Below are positions 42,663 through 45,134 of a DNA stretch of 45,134 nucleotides, in pieces. Where the stretch lies: positions 30,493,564 to 30,538,697 of the forward strand of contig CAIIXF020000007.1 of the NCBI GenBank assembly GCA_903813345.2, written 5' to 3'. How positions within the stretch are numbered: position 1 is the stretch's first letter; each line of letters begins with the position of its first letter. A program made the translations under genes and the position numbers. The stretch comes from Owenia fusiformis. Its lineage: Eukaryota > Annelida > Polychaeta > Sabellida > Oweniidae. Under the pieces are notes generated by a model that saw only the letters and a program-made list of their open reading frames with translations, searched no databases and was not told the DNA's origin.

Positions 42663-43043
42663 CACGCATTTGCTTCGAAATATGTGTATATGTCACACAT
42701 TTGCTTCAAAATATATGTATATGTCACATATTTGCTTCGAAATATATGTATATGTCACGCATTTGCTTCGAAATATGTGTATATGTCACATATTTGCTTC
42801 GAAATATATGTATATGTCACGCATTTGCTTCGAAATATGTGTATATGTCACACATTTGCTTCGAAATATGTGTATATGTCACATATTTGCTTCGAAATAT
42901 ATGTATATGTCACGCATTTGCTTCGAAATATGTGTATATGTCACGCATTTGCTTCGAAATATGTGTATATGTCACGCATTTGCTTCGAAATATGTGTATA
43001 TATCACACATTTGCTTCGAAATATATGTATATGTCACATATTT
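42663..43043. repeat. 31-bp minisatellite, exactly 12 units plus a part
   Basis: Unit CACGCATTTGCTTCGAAATA then TGTGTATATGT (31 bp), with no indel in 12 units (42663-43034) and a partial 13th. Three variants at the first block, CACGCA, CACACA and CACATA, co-vary with ATGTGTA or ATATGTA later in the unit, the pattern expected of CpG decay followed by amplification. No stop codon exists in the unit in any forward frame and 31 is 1 modulo 3, so all three frames are open for about 150 codons. This explains the three overlapping frames without any gene. Confidence 0.95.
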
Positions 43044-43364
43044 CAACAGAAGGAAGTCAAAGGACTTCTGTTGAATATTTTATTTTTTTATTCATAGAAT
43101 TTATTTTACAAATACATAAAGTACATAAACATTATACACTTGTAGTGGCTTTGCTGAAGGCATTATCAGCCACTTGATTAATAATTGCAGGGTGAAGAAG
43201 AAAGAAAAAATTAAATATGGACTCAAGAGTGAAGTGATCAAGTGATATTTATCAGTCATGACCAAGTTCAGTGTAATTTTTATTTTATATATCCCTGGGA
43301 GTACATTATTAATTAGACATTAATAGTTCCATTAATATGAATGAGGAATATAGCAGTGAATAAA
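43044..43364. other. AT-rich stretch, nothing recognised
   Basis: A short inverted pair (TTCAACAGAAGGAAGT / ACTTCTGTTGAA) lies at 43043-43074, right at the end of the 31-bp array. Confidence 0.45.
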
Positions 43365-43506
43365 ACAAGGTATTAACATGAAAAATGTCACCACCTGCTA
43401 TTTGTTACAGGCACCAAAATCTGAACAATGACTGACAAATGCTGAAAACCACCTACAAAAAGATGGAGACGATGTAACAGTATGAAACTTGTGGTGGTGA
43501 CATTAA
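43365..43506 (+). mobile_element. Family C copy, complete short form (142 bp)
   Basis: 'acaaggtattaacatgaaaa' with 'atgtcaccacctg', then 'tatttgttacaggcacc', 'ggagacgatgtaaca' and the end 'gtggtggtgacattaa'. It has both tips but no core array and a worn hairpin left arm. It serves as the length reference for the unexpanded family. Confidence 0.75.
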
Positions 43507-44674
43507 GACAAATTATTCAACACCCTTAACCTTACACTCTATGACCCTTTTTTCTTGAAAAAAAACCTTTATCAGAATCCAAGTGCCTATACAGAAATCA
43601 CCTATTATTGTTATTTCATAAATAAAATAAATAAAAAATACACATAAAAAGTGACATTTAAGCCTGTCTTACAGTATTTATAATAAACTGTTCAATGGGT
43701 CAATAGAATTCAAATAAAAATAGAATTTCTGTGCTAAATTGATGGTATACCAGCATCAAAGCTTTCATTAAACGAAGTTAGTGAGAATTTCTTATCTGCT
43801 GGTTTATTAGTTTTTCAACAGCTTAGAATATAATCAGTTAAGCTGTAAGAAAACTGTCAAGAATTCTGATACAGGTTTTATTCAGTGAAGCATGGCTGAA
43901 CATTGAAGTGAAAAGAACTCTAATATCAATGCCATGAAATATCACGGCCCTGAGATAAACTCTTAAGAGCTTTTGAACTTGATACAGATAGTCTAAACAT
44001 ATAAAACAGACCATCACTGTGAGAGTAGTTGATAAACATTTAAAAGAAACATATCAGTGAAAAAATAAATCAATATAAACATATAACTCCTTTACTTAAA
44101 TAAGATTAGTATTTTGATTATCAAAAGCTGCTAAATCTTAATGAACTCTATGATGAATGCTTTATTACAAAATAATAATCATATATTGAATTTACTTAGT
44201 CCACCGGGAGCTTTAAATCAGCTTGATACTTTTTTGAAGCAAAAACAAATTTATGAATAAGACTCTGGTTTTTGTTGTTTTTAACAGCTTTAAGTACTGC
44301 TTGAAAGTGACGAGAGATGACAAATTGCAACTGAAGAATACCGTCCATTCATATTATTCTCAACAAAATTAGATTATCGCAAGTAATTGCCATAGACCAT
44401 ATATGACGTGACTATAGCTTATGTAGCAGAAATTACACTTCAAGCAAAATTGATTTTTTCAACCCATGTGGTGGCATTGTGTGTTACATCTGCAGTAATA
44501 TGCACGCATTGTAAAGTGCAATATAGAGACACACTGCCAATATGTGCTTCAGAATCGTTGGGAATTTATTGATTCAAAATAGCAGAATCTGATGATTATT
44601 ATAGTCTATCAATTCATGAATTATTCCATATTCACAAAATCTATTTGGATGTTTGGGGTATTTTTATTAGAGGT
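43507..44674. other. AT-rich stretch, nothing recognised
   Basis: No gene or family copy was recognised. Confidence 0.45.
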
Positions 44675-44701
44675 TGTATTGTATTGTATTGTATTGTATT
44701 G
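44675..44701. repeat. (GTATT) pentanucleotide microsatellite
   Basis: Five full GTATT units and a partial one, uninterrupted. Confidence 0.9.
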
Positions 44702-45134
44702 CTATTTATAGTTATATGTACCATTTTAAATATACCTTATATAAATCATATTCACCTTGCATAATATATTTGCTGTATATAAACTTGTTATAGCCAAATT
44801 ACAAATGTTGATATCGAAGATACGCTCTTGTAACAAAATTAACAGCAGAACATGAATAATTGTTTTTCAGGATATTGCTATAATATGCAGCTCAGAAACA
44901 CAAGCTTCTTTATAAATAACTCTACCTTAAGCAGACAAACCTTTCGCAACATGTTTTTTCCTTCCTAAATAATTCACATCACATACAGTATTCTTGCTAT
45001 ATCTCAACTAGAACGAAACTATACATACGAAAATATACATTATTTGTTTCATATGACGTCACCATTAAAAGCAGATTATCATGTTCACCATCCAGATAAT
45101 ATACCTAACCTTGGATTAATGGATTCCAACAGAC
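44702..45134. other. AT-rich stretch, nothing recognised
   Basis: Nothing recognised up to the window end. Confidence 0.4.

Noticed and set aside
42627-43177. Three overlapping 147-158-codon forward frames encoding Cys/Tyr-rich repeats
   Set aside because: They come from a 31-bp repeat with no stop in any forward frame; openness in all three frames is an artefact of the unit.

Overview
The window looks like non-coding DNA from an animal nuclear genome. It is AT-rich and has no bacterial-style gene packing: no open frame longer than about 115 codons lies outside tandem repeats. Its content is decayed transposable elements, short inverted-repeat (MITE-like) elements, minisatellites and microsatellites. 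The style of the repeats (frames such as TGACCTTTGACCTTG followed by a GACGGA-rich stretch, pearl/Helentron-like elements with a minisatellite core, 'CAGTAAAACCTG' pogo-type MITEs) suggests a marine invertebrate, but phylum cannot be decided from this alone. The simplest reading is intergenic DNA or part of a very large intron. No gene is recognised with confidence. The best exon candidate is an 80-nt GC-rich segment at 5365-5444 with an acceptor-like AG before it and a good GTAAGC donor after it.

Layout. 1-5.3 kb is mostly plain AT-rich sequence, with a poly-C tract, one decayed 'family A' MITE (3321-3526) and a 37-bp minisatellite (4067-4312). 5.3-9.5 kb holds the candidate exon, a (GAT)13 microsatellite, a 1.07-kb long-inverted-repeat element whose interior has protein-like frames (5957-7027), a 0.9-kb inverted-repeat element inserted in a degenerate tandem array (7638-8529), and a 358-bp inverted repeat (9106-9463). 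9.9-16.7 kb has pogo-like MITEs (family D), a conserved-looking dispersed repeat with a perfect DR1 motif (11610-11960), a family A copy, a near-perfect 120-bp foldback (15321-15440) and a TTAA-flanked MITE (16483-16656). 16.7-18.7 kb is a 49-bp satellite of about 41 units. 19.7-22.6 kb has a tRNA-like segment, another foldback, and a decayed Tc1/mariner-type element (21234-22599) whose transposase remnant is cut by a 753-bp long-inverted-repeat element with TTAA duplications. 24.8-28.4 kb has a GGGA-repeat, one copy of a 9-bp-duplication element ('family B'), a hAT-like MITE and a GTAC-rich palindrome cluster.

32.5-35.3 kb is the most informative region. A family A MITE flanked by a perfect 5-bp duplication (TAATG) contains two later insertions: a 383-bp family B element with a perfect 9-bp duplication, and a 1.63-kb 'family C' element whose core is ten ~140-bp tandem units dense in nuclear-receptor half-sites. 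A second family A copy with its own perfect 5-bp duplication lies just downstream. 38.6-45.1 kb has further family C and D copies, a 422-bp pogo-like element, a YY1-like motif cluster, a 31-bp minisatellite open in all three forward frames, and a (GTATT) microsatellite.

Nothing here works as a gene set. What the sequence records is a layered insertion history, with target-site duplications that allow several element families to be delimited to the base. All duplications and boundaries were read by eye; family assignments are inference.
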